DNA of 64,000 nt from Amycolatopsis deserti (GCF_014653945.1 NZ_BNAU01000001.1:682001-746000); one strand, 5' to 3'; counted from the stretch's first letter, positions 53,887 through 63,214 are shown. The notes: generated from the sequence alone by a model not told the origin. Made by a program: numbers and translations.

Positions 53887-55443
53887 GTGCTCGCGTTGAA
53901 GATCAAGGCCGTCGCCGGCCTGGCGCTCGTCGCCGCGACCCTGCCCGCCCCGGCTTCGGCCGCTTCCGAACCCGGCTGGGGCGGTGACGGTCTGCGGTGG
54001 ACGACCACCGTGGTCGCGCCCGGCGTGGAGGTGCGGTCGGGTGTCCTCGAGCGGCCGACCGCGCCGTACTGGACCGTGACCGTCGCCGCGCCCGCGACCA
54101 ACGTGCTCACCGGCGCGGCCACGGTCGCCGACCTCGGCACCGCCGAGTGGGCGGCGTCGACCGCGGAGCGGCTCGCGGCGGCGGGATACCCGGCGCGGCA
54201 GGAGGTCGTGCGCTGGCCGTCCTATGCGGACACGCCCGGCGGGGTCGAGGGTGTCCGGGTGCGGACGGGTCGTTACGGGACGCAGGCCGAGGCGGCGGCT
54301 GTGGTGTCGGCGTTGCGGGCCGCCGGTTTCCCGACCGCGACGGCCGCGTGGACCGGTTACGACGTGGACCAGGCGCCGGACGCCGAGCGCGTGCACGTCG
54401 CCGTCATCGACCCGCGCGCGTTCCGCGGCACGGTCGAGGCTTCACACGGCGAGACGATCGCGGCACGAGAGAAGACCTCGGCACTGGCGTCGAAACTGGG
54501 TGCGCTGGTGGCGGTCAACGGCGGGTTCTTCATCACCTCCGACAACGACGGCTACCAGGGCGCACCGGCCGGGCTGGCGGCCTACGACGGGCGGCTGGAG
54601 TCGCTGTCGGCCGGGAGCCGGGCGGCGCTGGTGCTGGGCCCGGGGCCGGCGCACATCGCGAACCTGACCTCGACGGTGACGGTTCGCGCCGGGTCCGCGG
54701 CGCACGCGGTGGAGGGGATCAACCGCAAGCCCGGGGTGCTGCGCAACTGCGGTCGTCCGAACGCCGTGCCGACCACCGCGCCGCGCCAGGACTTCACCTG
54801 CACCAGCAGTGACGAGCTGGTGCTGTTCACCGACGCGTTCGGCGCCGCGCTGCCCACGGGGCCGGGCACCCAGGTCGTGCTGGACGCCAACGGCGCGGTG
54901 GTGTCGGCGGGCCCGCGCGGTGGGGTGCTGCAGCCCGGCCAGACGGCGGTGCAGGGAATCGGGGCGGCGGCTTCCTGGCTCGCGGCACACGCCGGTTCGC
55001 GGCTCGTGGTGGATTCGCGGGTGCGGGAGGCGTCGGGCTCCCCGACGGTGACCCCGCGCTCGGTGGTGAGCGCAGCACCGTTGTTGCTGCGCGACGGCCG
55101 GCTGGCGGTCGACGCGGCGACCGAGGGTGTGGTGGACCCGCGGGACCTGTCGTTCGGTTACGCGTGGTCCCAGCAGCGCCAGCCGAGGACCATGGCGGGG
55201 ATCGACGCGCGCGGCCGACTGCTGCTGGTCACGGTCGACGGCCGGCAGCCCGGCGTGAGCGAGGGCCTGACACTCGTGGAAGGCGCCCGCCTGATGCGCG
55301 CACTCGGCGCGGTCGAGGCGATGAACCTCGACGGAGGCGGCTCCAGCGCGATGGTCGTCTCCGGCGCGGTGGTGAACAAGCCCTCGGACGCAACGGGGGA
55401 ACGCGCCGTGGGCGACGTGGTGGCGGTACTGCCCCGGCGGTGA
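53887..55443 (+). CDS. secreted phosphodiester glycosidase (NAGPA-type)
   Basis: A 518-residue exported protein. Signal peptide LALKIKAVAGLALVAATLPA, cleavage near ASA. Residues about 90-150 look like a SPOR-type peptidoglycan-binding module (VEGVRVRTGRYGTQAEAAAV then VSALRAAGF). The catalytic region from about 170 has LGALVAVNGGFF, GINRKPGVLRNCG, TMAGIDARGRLLLVTVDG and EAMNLDGGGSSAMVV, the signature of NAGPA/DUF2233 proteins, which cleave sugar phosphodiesters or bind exopolysaccharide. GTG start, 40 bases after accC; probably not part of the lipid cluster. Confidence 0.82.
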   Translation: MLALKIKAVAGLALVAATLPAPASAASEPGWGGDGLRWTTTVVAPGVEVRSGVLERPTAPYWTVTVAAPATNVLTGAATVADLGTAEWAASTAERLAAAGYPARQEVVRWPSYADTPGGVEGVRVRTGRYGTQAEAAAVVSALRAAGFPTATAAWTGYDVDQAPDAERVHVAVIDPRAFRGTVEASHGETIAAREKTSALASKLGALVAVNGGFFITSDNDGYQGAPAGLAAYDGRLESLSAGSRAALVLGPGPAHIANLTSTVTVRAGSAAHAVEGINRKPGVLRNCGRPNAVPTTAPRQDFTCTSSDELVLFTDAFGAALPTGPGTQVVLDANGAVVSAGPRGGVLQPGQTAVQGIGAAASWLAAHAGSRLVVDSRVREASGSPTVTPRSVVSAAPLLLRDGRLAVDAATEGVVDPRDLSFGYAWSQQRQPRTMAGIDARGRLLLVTVDGRQPGVSEGLTLVEGARLMRALGAVEAMNLDGGGSSAMVVSGAVVNKPSDATGERAVGDVVAVLPRR

Positions 55444-55453
55444 GCCGGTCCAG

Positions 55454-55490
55454 CGGAACCCGGCCGTTCGATGCGGGCCGCACCGTTCCG
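55454..55490. terminator. hairpin between convergent genes
   Basis: CGGAAC (55454-55459) pairs with GTTCCG (55485-55490), with further GC pairing of CGGCC/GGGCCG inside, between the glycosidase stop and the stop of the convergent permease gene. Confidence 0.5.
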
Positions 55491-55497
55491 ACGGCAC

Positions 55498-56307
55498 CTA
55501 CTTCAACCCGCTGCGGACGAAGGCGTTCACGATGTGCCGCTGCAGTACCAGGTAGATCGCGAACACCGGCAGGCACGCCAGCCCCGCGACGGCCATCAGC
55601 GGGCCCCAGTCGTTGCCCTCCGTGCCCATGAAACTGCGCAACCCCAGCTGCACCATCGCGTTGTTGCGCTGCAGCACCATCGCCGGCCAGAAGTACTCGT
55701 TCCAGGCGTTGACGAACAGCAGGATCGTCAGCGCGGCCAGCGCGGGCCGCAGGTTCGGCACCACCACCGTCCACAGTGTCGTCCACGACGAGCGGCCGTC
55801 CATGCGCGCCGCCTCGAGCAGTTCCTTCGGGAAGCCGTCCAGGTGCTGCCGCAGCATCAGCACGCCCAGCGCCGAGCACAGGTTCGGCACCACCACCCCG
55901 GCCAGGGTGTTGAGCAGCCCGAGCTGGAACAGCAGCACGTAGTTGGGCAGCATCGTCACCTGGAACGGCACCAGCCACGTCCCGACGAACGCCAGGTACA
56001 GCAGCCGCTGGAACCGGAACCGCCACGCGGCGAACGCGTACGCGGCCAGCAGCCCGGTCAGCAGCTGCCCCAGTGCGGTCAGCAGCGCCACCACCGTGGT
56101 GTTCGCCAGCAGCCGCACGACGTCGACCTTGCTCGCCGCGTCCGCGTAGTTCTCCAGCGACAACGGCCACGGCAGCAGCGACAACGACAGCACGTCGTCG
56201 GGCTGCCGCAGCGACGTCGCGTACAGCCAGTAGATCGGGAACACGCACAGCACGCCGAGGACCACCAGGACGGCGTGCCCCCGGATCGTGCGCCAGCGGG
56301 AGTCCAC
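55498..56307 (-). CDS. carbohydrate ABC transporter permease (UgpE/MalG-type)
   Basis: A 269-residue inner-membrane permease with six predicted spans and the EAA loop EAARMDGRSSWTTLWTVVVP, which contacts the ATPase. N-terminal helix HAVLVVLGVLCVFPIYWLYA. GTG start (56305-56307), 10 bases after the first permease gene. Last gene of the importer operon. Confidence 0.92.
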   Translation of the reverse strand: MDSRWRTIRGHAVLVVLGVLCVFPIYWLYATSLRQPDDVLSLSLLPWPLSLENYADAASKVDVVRLLANTTVVALLTALGQLLTGLLAAYAFAAWRFRFQRLLYLAFVGTWLVPFQVTMLPNYVLLFQLGLLNTLAGVVVPNLCSALGVLMLRQHLDGFPKELLEAARMDGRSSWTTLWTVVVPNLRPALAALTILLFVNAWNEYFWPAMVLQRNNAMVQLGLRSFMGTEGNDWGPLMAVAGLACLPVFAIYLVLQRHIVNAFVRSGLK

Positions 56308-56317
56308 AGTGCACTCC

Positions 56318-57256
56318 TCAGTCGTCGTGGAAGGTCAGGCGTTCGGACAGCCACACGAGCCCGGCCGCCACCAGGCCGAACCCGATGAACAACAACATCC
56401 CGGCCGCCGCGCCCAGCCCCGCGTCGTAGCTGTGGAAGCTGTAGTCCCACAGCAGGTAGTAGACGTTCGTGGTGGCGTCCGCCGGGCCGCCCTGGGTGAG
56501 CGTGTCGATCAGCGGGAACGTCCACTGCGCCGACAGCAGCACCGTCATCAGCGTCAGGAACACCAGCGTCGGCGACAGCAGCGGCAGCGTGATCCACCGC
56601 GTCACCTGCCCGCGGGTCGCGCCGTCCAGCTGGGCGGCGTCGGAGTAGTCGGAGTTGATCCCGGCCAGGCCGGCGGTCACCACGAGCACCGCGAACCCGA
56701 GCAGGTGCCACCCGGTGATCCCGATGACCGCCAGCTGCGCCGACCCGCTCTCGTGCAGCCAGTTGAGGTCCGTGCCCAGCACCCGGTTCACCGCCCCGGC
56801 GCCCGGGTCGAGCATCCACTGCCACACCGCGGCGCTGGCCACCGGCGCGACCAGCATCGGCGCGAACACCAGCGCCTGGTACACCACCCGGGCGCGGCCC
56901 CGCACCCGCCGGGTCAGCAGCGCCGCCACCACCGGGACCACCACGGTGAACGGCAGCAGCCCGGCGATCACCACCAGCGTGCGCAGCACCGCCTGGCCCA
57001 GCTCAGGCAGGTCGATCAGCCGTTCGTAGTTGGCCAGGCCCACCGGCACCATCGGCTGGGTCGGCAGCAGGTTCCACGAGAAGAACGACAGCTGCGCGGT
57101 CTGCACCAGCGGCCGGTAGGTCCAGATCACCAGCAGGGCCAGCGCCGGCGCGAGGTAGAGGTACGGCGGGGCCGCGCGCAGCACCCGCCGTACCAGCGCC
57201 GGCCGCTCGGCTACCGGCACCGCGATCGGCGCCGGAAGGGCGACTTCGACGAACAT
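56318..57256 (-). CDS. carbohydrate ABC transporter permease (UgpA/MalF-type)
   Basis: A 312-residue permease. Cytoplasmic N-terminus followed by PPYLYLAPALALLVIWTYRP and further spans; EAA-like loop DAAQLDGATRGQVTRWITLP. It pairs with the downstream UgpE-type permease to form the channel of the importer. Starts 8 bases after the lipoprotein gene stop. Confidence 0.92.
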   Translation of the reverse strand: MFVEVALPAPIAVPVAERPALVRRVLRAAPPYLYLAPALALLVIWTYRPLVQTAQLSFFSWNLLPTQPMVPVGLANYERLIDLPELGQAVLRTLVVIAGLLPFTVVVPVVAALLTRRVRGRARVVYQALVFAPMLVAPVASAAVWQWMLDPGAGAVNRVLGTDLNWLHESGSAQLAVIGITGWHLLGFAVLVVTAGLAGINSDYSDAAQLDGATRGQVTRWITLPLLSPTLVFLTLMTVLLSAQWTFPLIDTLTQGGPADATTNVYYLLWDYSFHSYDAGLGAAAGMLLFIGFGLVAAGLVWLSERLTFHDD

Positions 57257-57264
57257 CGCGCGGA

Positions 57265-58632
57265 CTACCGGCCCGCCGGCATCAGCGGCTTGGCCGCGTC
57301 CCGCGCCGCGGTCAGCGCGGCCTGCGGGTCGGCGCCCTGGTAGACGGCCTTCTCGACGGCGTCCATCATGCCGTCGCGGATCTGCAGGTAGGAATTGCCC
57401 GGGAAGGACACCCACGGCTCCAGGTGCGCGAGCTGCTCCACGTTCGGCTTGATCAGCGGGTTCTTCGCCGCCCACGCCTGCAGGCCGTCCGGGTCCTCCA
57501 GCAGGCCGGTGCGCAGCGGCAGGTAGCCGATCTTGGACGCGATCGTGGTGTAGGCCTCCTCGCTGGTGAGGAAGCGGATCAGCTCCCACGCCGCGCGCTG
57601 CTTGGCCGGGTCCTGGGAGAACACGAACAGCGACGCGCCGGAGTTGGTCGCCACCGTGGGCTTGCCACCGAACGACGGCATCGTGGTGGCCCGCAGGTCC
57701 CACTTGTCCTTGGCGCCCTTGATGAACGTGGCCTGGATCGCGCTGGTCTCCAGGATCATCCCGATGTCGCCGCGGGCGAAGGCCTCGTAGCCCTGCTGCT
57801 GCGTCAGCTTCGGCGTGCTGCCGGTGTTCACCATGTTCTGCGCCATCTTCACGACCTCGACCGCGGGCGCGTCGGCGAAGGCCAGCGACGAGCGGTCCTC
57901 GGAGATGACCCGGCCGCCGTTGCTGCGCACCAGCGACTGGAAGCACCAGTCCTTCGCGGTCTTGGTGAGGCAGTCGATGTAGGTGCCGTCCTTGCCGGTG
58001 CGCTGCTTGATCGCCTGCGACGCCTGCTGCACCTCGTCCCAGGTCTTCGGCGGGTTCGCCGGGTCGAGACCGGCCTGGCCGAAGAGGGTGGCGTTGTAGT
58101 AGAGCACCGGGGTGGAGAAGACGAACGGCACGCCGTAGGTCTTGCCGTCCCAGTCGGCCAGGGTGCGGGCGGTCGGGGCGAACGGGTACTTGGCGCCGTC
58201 GAAGTTGGCCTGCACCTCCTCCTTGCCGACCAGGTCGTCCAGGGGCTTGGCGCCGAGACCGTGGATGGTGAAGTCCAGGTCGGAGAAGCCCAGCTGGGCC
58301 ACGTCCGGCGGGCTGCCCGCGGCCATCTGCGCCTGGATGCTCGGCACCGTGTCGGTGGCCGGGTTGGGGCTGTTGCCCTGCGGCTTCTGCGCGGTGACCT
58401 TGATGTTCGGGTGGGCCTGCTGGAACTTGCCGATCAGCTCGTTGAACGTGTCCGTCCACGCGCCGGCCTGACCGAAGTTGTAGCTTTCGAACACGATCGA
58501 GACCTGCTGGTCCGGCCGCAGCTCGGGGGCGCGCGCCACCGTGGTGGGTTCCTGGGAGGCGGTGCTGCCCAGGCCGCAGGCCGAGGTGCCCAGCACCACG
58601 GTCAGCGCGAGGGTGATCGGGGTTTTCCTCAT
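57265..58632 (-). CDS. extracellular solute-binding lipoprotein (carbohydrate class)
   Basis: A 455-residue lipoprotein. Signal peptide with lipobox LGTSAC (Cys near residue 20). The mature part is a family 1 solute-binding protein: FNELIGKFQQAHPNIKVTAQ, GSPPDVAQLGFSDLDF, TYGVPFVFSTPVLYYNATLF, GDIGMILETSA. Two extra cysteines (YIDCLTKTAKDWCFQ) probably form a disulfide. Ligand unknown; sugars or glycerol-3-phosphate derivatives fit the permease type. Confidence 0.92.
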   Translation of the reverse strand: MRKTPITLALTVVLGTSACGLGSTASQEPTTVARAPELRPDQQVSIVFESYNFGQAGAWTDTFNELIGKFQQAHPNIKVTAQKPQGNSPNPATDTVPSIQAQMAAGSPPDVAQLGFSDLDFTIHGLGAKPLDDLVGKEEVQANFDGAKYPFAPTARTLADWDGKTYGVPFVFSTPVLYYNATLFGQAGLDPANPPKTWDEVQQASQAIKQRTGKDGTYIDCLTKTAKDWCFQSLVRSNGGRVISEDRSSLAFADAPAVEVVKMAQNMVNTGSTPKLTQQQGYEAFARGDIGMILETSAIQATFIKGAKDKWDLRATTMPSFGGKPTVATNSGASLFVFSQDPAKQRAAWELIRFLTSEEAYTTIASKIGYLPLRTGLLEDPDGLQAWAAKNPLIKPNVEQLAHLEPWVSFPGNSYLQIRDGMMDAVEKAVYQGADPQAALTAARDAAKPLMPAGR

Positions 58633-58649
58633 CGGTAGTGCTCCTTGTT

Positions 58650-59753
58650 TCACTGGGGGAGAGCGGAGAGTTCGTCGAGGGCGGGCACGGGTTCCCACCG
58701 CAGCCGCCGCCCGGTGCCGCGGTCGAACAGGTGCAGCCGCCCGGGCGCGGCGGTCAGCTCGACCGCGTCACCGGCCGCCAGCCCGAGCGGGCGGGGACCG
58801 CGCACGCACACCCGGGCTTCGCCGACGGTGCAGTGCGCGACCTCCTCGCTGCCGAGGTTCTCCACGAGCCGCACCACGGCCCGCAGGCCCGGTCCGCGCG
58901 TGAGGTGCTCGGGCCGGATGCCCAGCACCACCTCGGCCGGAGGCAGGTCGGAGGTGATGCCCAGCGGCAGGCCGAAGTCCTCGCCGACGACGTGCAGGGC
59001 GCCGCCGCGGCTGACGACCGTGGCGGGCAGCAGGTTCATCGGCGGGGCGCCGAGGAACCCGGCCACGAACACCGACGCCGGCTCGTCGTACACCTCGGTC
59101 GGAGTGCCGACCTGCTCGAGCCCGCCCTGGTTCAGCAGCGCGATGCGGGTGGCCATGGTCATCGCCTCCACCTGGTCGTGGGTGACGTAGACGAACGTGG
59201 AGCCGAGCCGCCGGTGCAGTTCGGTCAGTTCGGACCGGGTCGCGGTCCGCAGCTTGGCGTCCAGGTTGGACAGTGGCTCGTCCATCAGGAACGCGCCGGG
59301 GTCCCGCACCAGGGCCCGGCCCAGGGCGACCCGCTGCCGCTGCCCGCCGGAGAGTTCCTTGGGGCGGCGGTCGAGGAGGCCGTCGAGGTCGAGCACCTGA
59401 GCCACCTCGGTCACCCGCTGCCGGATCTCGGTCCGGGGGCGGCGGCGCGCCCGCAGCGGGAAGCCGATGTTGCGCTCGACGGTCAGGTGCGGGTAGAGCG
59501 CGTAGCTCTGGAACACCATCGCCAGGTTGCGGTCACGCGGCGGGGTGTGCGTGATGTCGCGGTCGCCGAGGAGGATGCGGCCCGCCGACAGCGGCGCCAG
59601 CCCGGCGATCGCGCGCAGCAGCGTGGACTTGCCGCAGCCGCTGGGGCCGAGCAGGACGAGGAACTCGCCGTCGCCGACGTCCAGCGTGACCTCGTCGACC
59701 GCGGTGACCGCGCCGAACCGTTTGGTCGCCGCTTGGATCTGGATCCGGCTCAC
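58650..59753 (-). CDS. carbohydrate ABC transporter ATPase (UgpC/MsmX-type)
   Basis: A 367-residue ATPase. Walker A GPSGCGKSTLL, Q-loop MVFQSYALYPHLTV, signature LSGGQRQRVALGRALVR, Walker B AFLMDEPLSNLDAK, H-loop YVTHDQVEAMTMA. The C-terminal third is the OB-fold regulatory domain (GIRPEHL, HLFDRGTGRRL). GTG start with GGAGGAAAAACTG upstream. First gene of the operon, which has all parts of an importer. Confidence 0.94.
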   Translation of the reverse strand: MSRIQIQAATKRFGAVTAVDEVTLDVGDGEFLVLLGPSGCGKSTLLRAIAGLAPLSAGRILLGDRDITHTPPRDRNLAMVFQSYALYPHLTVERNIGFPLRARRRPRTEIRQRVTEVAQVLDLDGLLDRRPKELSGGQRQRVALGRALVRDPGAFLMDEPLSNLDAKLRTATRSELTELHRRLGSTFVYVTHDQVEAMTMATRIALLNQGGLEQVGTPTEVYDEPASVFVAGFLGAPPMNLLPATVVSRGGALHVVGEDFGLPLGITSDLPPAEVVLGIRPEHLTRGPGLRAVVRLVENLGSEEVAHCTVGEARVCVRGPRPLGLAAGDAVELTAAPGRLHLFDRGTGRRLRWEPVPALDELSALPQ

Positions 59754-59999
59754 CAGTTTTTCCTCCCGGTCCTCGGGGAATCGCGGAATGCGTGTTTCGC
59801 GGCGCATCACAGCAGCCGCCGGTGTAGCGCAGGTGAACGGGTGGACACGGTTGCGGCGCGCGAAAGCCCAGTTCAGGGGCTTGTGCTGGGAGGATCGGAA
59901 GGAGTGGCGGATCGATCGGCGGGACGAATCGATAGGTTGTTCCGATCGGGCGAAAGGAATGCCCACGCCGCGCTTTTCCGGGTGCCGGGAACGGTTAGC

Positions 60000-61364
60000 G
60001 TGAGGCGGGTGTCCGCTCGCCCCCGGCTCGTGCTCGCGCTGATCTGCGTCGCCTCGTTCCTGGTCTACCTCGACACCAGCATCACCCCGGTCGCGGTGCC
60101 CGCCATCCGGGCCGATTTCGGCGCCGGCGCCAGTGTCGCCCAGTGGCTGCTCGACGCCTACACGCTCGCGTTCGCCTGCCTGCTGCTCACCGCCGGCTCG
60201 CTCGGTGACCGCCTGGGCCGCAAGTCCGTGCTGCTCGCCGGGATCGCGGGGTTCACGCTCGCGTCGGTGGCGTGCGCGGCGGCGCCGGGCAGCGGGGCGC
60301 TGATCGCGGCGCGAGCCGCGCAGGGCGTGTTCGCGGCCGCGGTGGTGCCGGTGTCGCTGGCCGCGACCGCCGGGTTGTTCACCGGCGCGCGGGCGCGGGC
60401 GAGGGCGATCGGCGTGTGGGGCGGGACCAGCGGGGTCGCCCTCGCGCTCGGGCCACTGCTCGGCGGGGCGCTGGTCGAAGGCGCCGGGTGGCGCAGCATG
60501 TTCTGGATCAACCTGCCGATCGGTCTGGTCGCGTTCTTCGGTCTGCTGTGGACGATGCCGCGCGTGGCGCCCGCGGGCGGCCGCCGGATCGACGTGGCCG
60601 GCCAGGCGCTGTTCGTGGCCGGCGCGGCGGCGGTGACCTACGTGCTCATCGAGGGCCACGTGCTGGGCTGGGACTCGCCGGTGGTGCTCGGCGTCCTGGC
60701 CGGCGGGCTGGCCGCGCTCGGGGCGTTCGTGGCCTGGCAGCTGCGCGCCGGTGAGCCGATGCTGCCGCCGCGCCTACTGCGGATCCGCGAGGTGGCGCTG
60801 GCGTGCGCGGTGAACTTCCTGGGCCTGTTCGGGCTGTACGCGGTGCTGTACCTGGTGACCGTGCACCTGCAGGAGGTACTCGGCCTGTCCCCGATAGCGA
60901 CTGGGATGCGGTTCCTGGCGTTGTTCGGATGCCTCGGCGTCGCGGCGGTGCTGGCGTCCGCGGTGGCGTCGCGGCTGGGCACGCGGGTCACGATGGCGCT
61001 CGGGCTGGGCTGTATCACCGCAGGCCTGCTCGGCCTGACGCTGCTCGAGACCGGCGCCGGGTACTGGGCGTACGGATGGGCGCTGGTGCTGCTCGGGGTG
61101 GGGGTCCCGCTGTCCAGCGGGGTGGTCGCGATCCAGGCCATGATGGGTGCCGTGCCACCCGCGCTGAGCGGGACGGCATCGGGGAGCATGAACACGTTCC
61201 GCCAGTTCGGAGCCGTGTTCGGGGTCGCGCTGGCCGGTCTGCTGTCCCCGGGCCCGGGGACGCTGTGGGTGACGTTCGTGGTCGCCGCGGCAGGGGCATT
61301 CCTGGCCGGGGTGCTGGTGCTGGCCCAGCGTCCGGCGCCGGTGCGGGTGCCGGAGCCGGTCTAG
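60000..61364 (+). CDS. MFS exporter, DHA2 (EmrB/QacA) family
   Basis: A 454-residue protein with 12-14 hydrophobic spans. Motifs: VYLDTSITPVAVPAIRADF at the first helix, AYTLAFACLLLTAGSLGDRL with GRKSVLLAG (motif A), and ALALGPLLGGALVEGAGWRS (motif C of antiporters). Such proteins export drugs or lipophilic metabolites by proton antiport. Start is GTG at 60000 or 60009; neither has a strong ribosome site. It is 6 kb from the lipid cluster, so a link to its product is only a possibility. Confidence 0.87.
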   Translation: MRRVSARPRLVLALICVASFLVYLDTSITPVAVPAIRADFGAGASVAQWLLDAYTLAFACLLLTAGSLGDRLGRKSVLLAGIAGFTLASVACAAAPGSGALIAARAAQGVFAAAVVPVSLAATAGLFTGARARARAIGVWGGTSGVALALGPLLGGALVEGAGWRSMFWINLPIGLVAFFGLLWTMPRVAPAGGRRIDVAGQALFVAGAAAVTYVLIEGHVLGWDSPVVLGVLAGGLAALGAFVAWQLRAGEPMLPPRLLRIREVALACAVNFLGLFGLYAVLYLVTVHLQEVLGLSPIATGMRFLALFGCLGVAAVLASAVASRLGTRVTMALGLGCITAGLLGLTLLETGAGYWAYGWALVLLGVGVPLSSGVVAIQAMMGAVPPALSGTASGSMNTFRQFGAVFGVALAGLLSPGPGTLWVTFVVAAAGAFLAGVLVLAQRPAPVRVPEPV

Positions 61365-61391
61365 CTGGCGGGTTGTACAGTGTTCTGCCGT

Positions 61392-61733
61392 GGACTGATC
61401 GCGGAGCGGCGCTCGGAAGCTGCCCGGGAAGCCGGCGAATGACCGCGGGGGAGATCCTTCTCGACACGTCAGCGGTGCTCGCGAGGCTGCGGAAGGAGCC
61501 GGGCGCCGAGGTCGTCGACCCGGTGTCGGCTGGTTCGGCGATGTCCGCGGTCGACCGGGCCGAGCCGGCGACGAAACTGGCGCATTACGGGCTGCCGGCG
61601 AACGCACGCTCACTCGCCCGCAGGCGCTCTCGCCACCGCCTCGATCCGGGAGCACCCGGTGACCGTGTTCACCGCCGACAGCGCCTGGGCGGACCTCGAC
61701 GGGGTGGACGTCCCGGTCAAGCTGATCCGTTGA
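61392..61733 (+). pseudogene. decayed VapBC toxin-antitoxin pair
   Basis: A short in-frame tail GLIAERRSEAAREAGE and stop (61392-61442) looks like the C-terminus of a VapB-type antitoxin. It overlaps by ATGA the start of a PIN-domain frame at 61439 (GEILLDTSAVLARLRKEPGA, with the first catalytic Asp). The PIN sequence is intact to about KLAHYGLPANA, then the middle of the domain is missing. Its C-terminal part (ATASIREHPVTVFTADSAWA) continues in another frame to the stop at 61731-61733. Both genes are therefore broken. Confidence 0.75.
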
Positions 61734-61750
61734 CCATCCGGGAATGACAA

Positions 61751-61790
61751 CGGCCCGCCCGGCGGCCTCGAAGGCGCACCGAGCGGGCCG
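61751..61790. terminator. hairpin terminator downstream of the hydrolase operon
   Basis: CGGCCCGC (61751-61758) pairs with GCGGGCCG (61783-61790), with an inner GC-rich loop, just beyond the minus-strand hydrolase stop and between convergent genes. Confidence 0.55.
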
Positions 61791-61801
61791 GGAGCCCATC
61801 C

Positions 61802-62686
61802 TCAGCCGGGCAGCTGCCCCTGCGTCACCCAGGCCGCGATCGCCGGGCCGAGCACCGCGCTGTCCTTGATCCACGCGAAGTGGTCCAGGTGTTCCACACC
61901 CGCGCCGCGCTCGATGTGCCACCGCTGCGACGGCACGCGCGTGGCGAGGAAGTCGACGTTCGACTTCGGGCCCAGGGTGTCCTCGGCGAGCGAGATCAGC
62001 AGCACCGGCGCCCGCACCTCGCGCAGCAGCCGGTCGTAGTCGTGGCTTCCGCCGCGCGGGCGGTAGCGGCTGGTGCGCGAGTGCCGCGCCCAGTCGGTCA
62101 TGACGCCGCCCGCCATCGCGCCCGGGATCAGCACCCCGCCGGGCCACCACCCGCGCACCTTCGCGACCAGCCCGATCCACTGGATCTTCCACAGCGCCTC
62201 GGCCCACCGCCGTGGCCCGAAGGCGCGCCAGAACACCGTCCCGGTGCCGATCGTGACCACCCCGGCCACCTCGTCCGGATGCGCCGCCGTGAACAGCAGC
62301 GCGATCTGCCCGCCCAGGCTGTGCCCGAACAGGTGCAGCGGCGCGCCGGGGAACCGCGACCGCAGCGCCGCGGTCACCGCGGGCAGGTCGGCCTCGATCA
62401 GCTCCCGGTACCCGAAGTCCGGGCCCTCCCGCAGCGCCGGCTTCGCCTCGCCCTGGCCGCGCAGGTCCACCGTCGCCACCGACAGGCCCGCCGCGTGCAG
62501 CGCCTTCGCCAGCGGCAGGTAGAACTTCGCCTTCATCGCCATCGCCGGCAGCACCAGCACCACCGGCGCCGCCGGGTCGGCCGCGGGCAGCAGCCGCACG
62601 GTGAACGTCGCGCCCTCGGACGCCACGGTCAGCGACTCCAGCGACGAGAACTCCGACGGGCGCCGGCCCGCCTCACTCACCGACAC
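61802..62686 (-). CDS. alpha/beta hydrolase (monoacylglycerol lipase-like)
   Basis: A 294-residue alpha/beta hydrolase. Nucleophile in LFGHSLGGQIALL, acid in ISLAEDTLGPKS, His in EHLDHFAWIKD; VATVDLRGQGEAKPA precedes. No signal peptide. GTG 62684-62686 with AAGGAG seven bases upstream; it overlaps the thioesterase gene by 14 bases. In an operon with a thioesterase and an acyl-CoA dehydrogenase, it likely works on fatty-acid esters. Confidence 0.85.
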   Translation of the reverse strand: MSVSEAGRRPSEFSSLESLTVASEGATFTVRLLPAADPAAPVVLVLPAMAMKAKFYLPLAKALHAAGLSVATVDLRGQGEAKPALREGPDFGYRELIEADLPAVTAALRSRFPGAPLHLFGHSLGGQIALLFTAAHPDEVAGVVTIGTGTVFWRAFGPRRWAEALWKIQWIGLVAKVRGWWPGGVLIPGAMAGGVMTDWARHSRTSRYRPRGGSHDYDRLLREVRAPVLLISLAEDTLGPKSNVDFLATRVPSQRWHIERGAGVEHLDHFAWIKDSAVLGPAIAAWVTQGQLPG

Positions 62687-63200
62687 GGCCGGACTCCTTG
62701 AGGTTGCCCACGTACTCGAACGTGAACTTGGCGACCAGCACCTCGTCGTCGTTGTAGCACAGCGCCTTGCCGTCCAGGTCGAACCGGGTCGCGGCCGGGT
62801 CGCCCAGCACGCGGCGGATCTCGCGCTCGTCGACCGTGGCGATGGCGCGGATCCGGCCCGTGGCGGGCTTGCGGAACGAGCACCGCGCGTCGCGCAGCAC
62901 CAGGAACTCCACATCGGACAGGCGGGGCGCGATGGCGCCGACGAACGCCGAAGCCCCGGCGATGTCCGCGGCGAGGAACAGCGCCCCGGCGTGCACGGTG
63001 CCGAGGTGGTTGAGCTGGTGGTCCGCGCCCGCCACTTCGGCGACCGCGCGGTCCGGGCCGACCTCGGTGATCGCGACGCCGGCGTGGTTGCCGAACGGCA
63101 CCAAGGCGTCGGCGACCTCACGGATCTTGGCGTAGTCGGGCGTGCCGCCGCCGGCGCCGGCGAAGGCGTCGGCGAACCCGCCCAGTTCTGCGGTGACCAT
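62673..63200 (-). CDS. hot-dog thioesterase (DUF4442/PaaI-like)
   Basis: A 175-residue hot-dog protein, with NHLGTVHAGALFLAADIAGA as the active-site region and a C-terminal extension (RFDLDGKALCYNDDEVLVAK). ATG 63198-63200 with AAGGAGAACTGG upstream. Lies 14 bases after the acyl-CoA dehydrogenase gene. Confidence 0.85.
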   Translation of the reverse strand: MVTAELGGFADAFAGAGGGTPDYAKIREVADALVPFGNHAGVAITEVGPDRAVAEVAGADHQLNHLGTVHAGALFLAADIAGASAFVGAIAPRLSDVEFLVLRDARCSFRKPATGRIRAIATVDEREIRRVLGDPAATRFDLDGKALCYNDDEVLVAKFTFEYVGNLKESGRVGE

Positions 63201-63214
63201 TCCAGTTCTCCTTG

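Noticed and set aside
55498-59753. Sugar importer as part of the lipid cluster
   Set aside because: It is on the opposite strand beyond a glycosidase gene and a terminator-like hairpin, and forms a self-contained operon.
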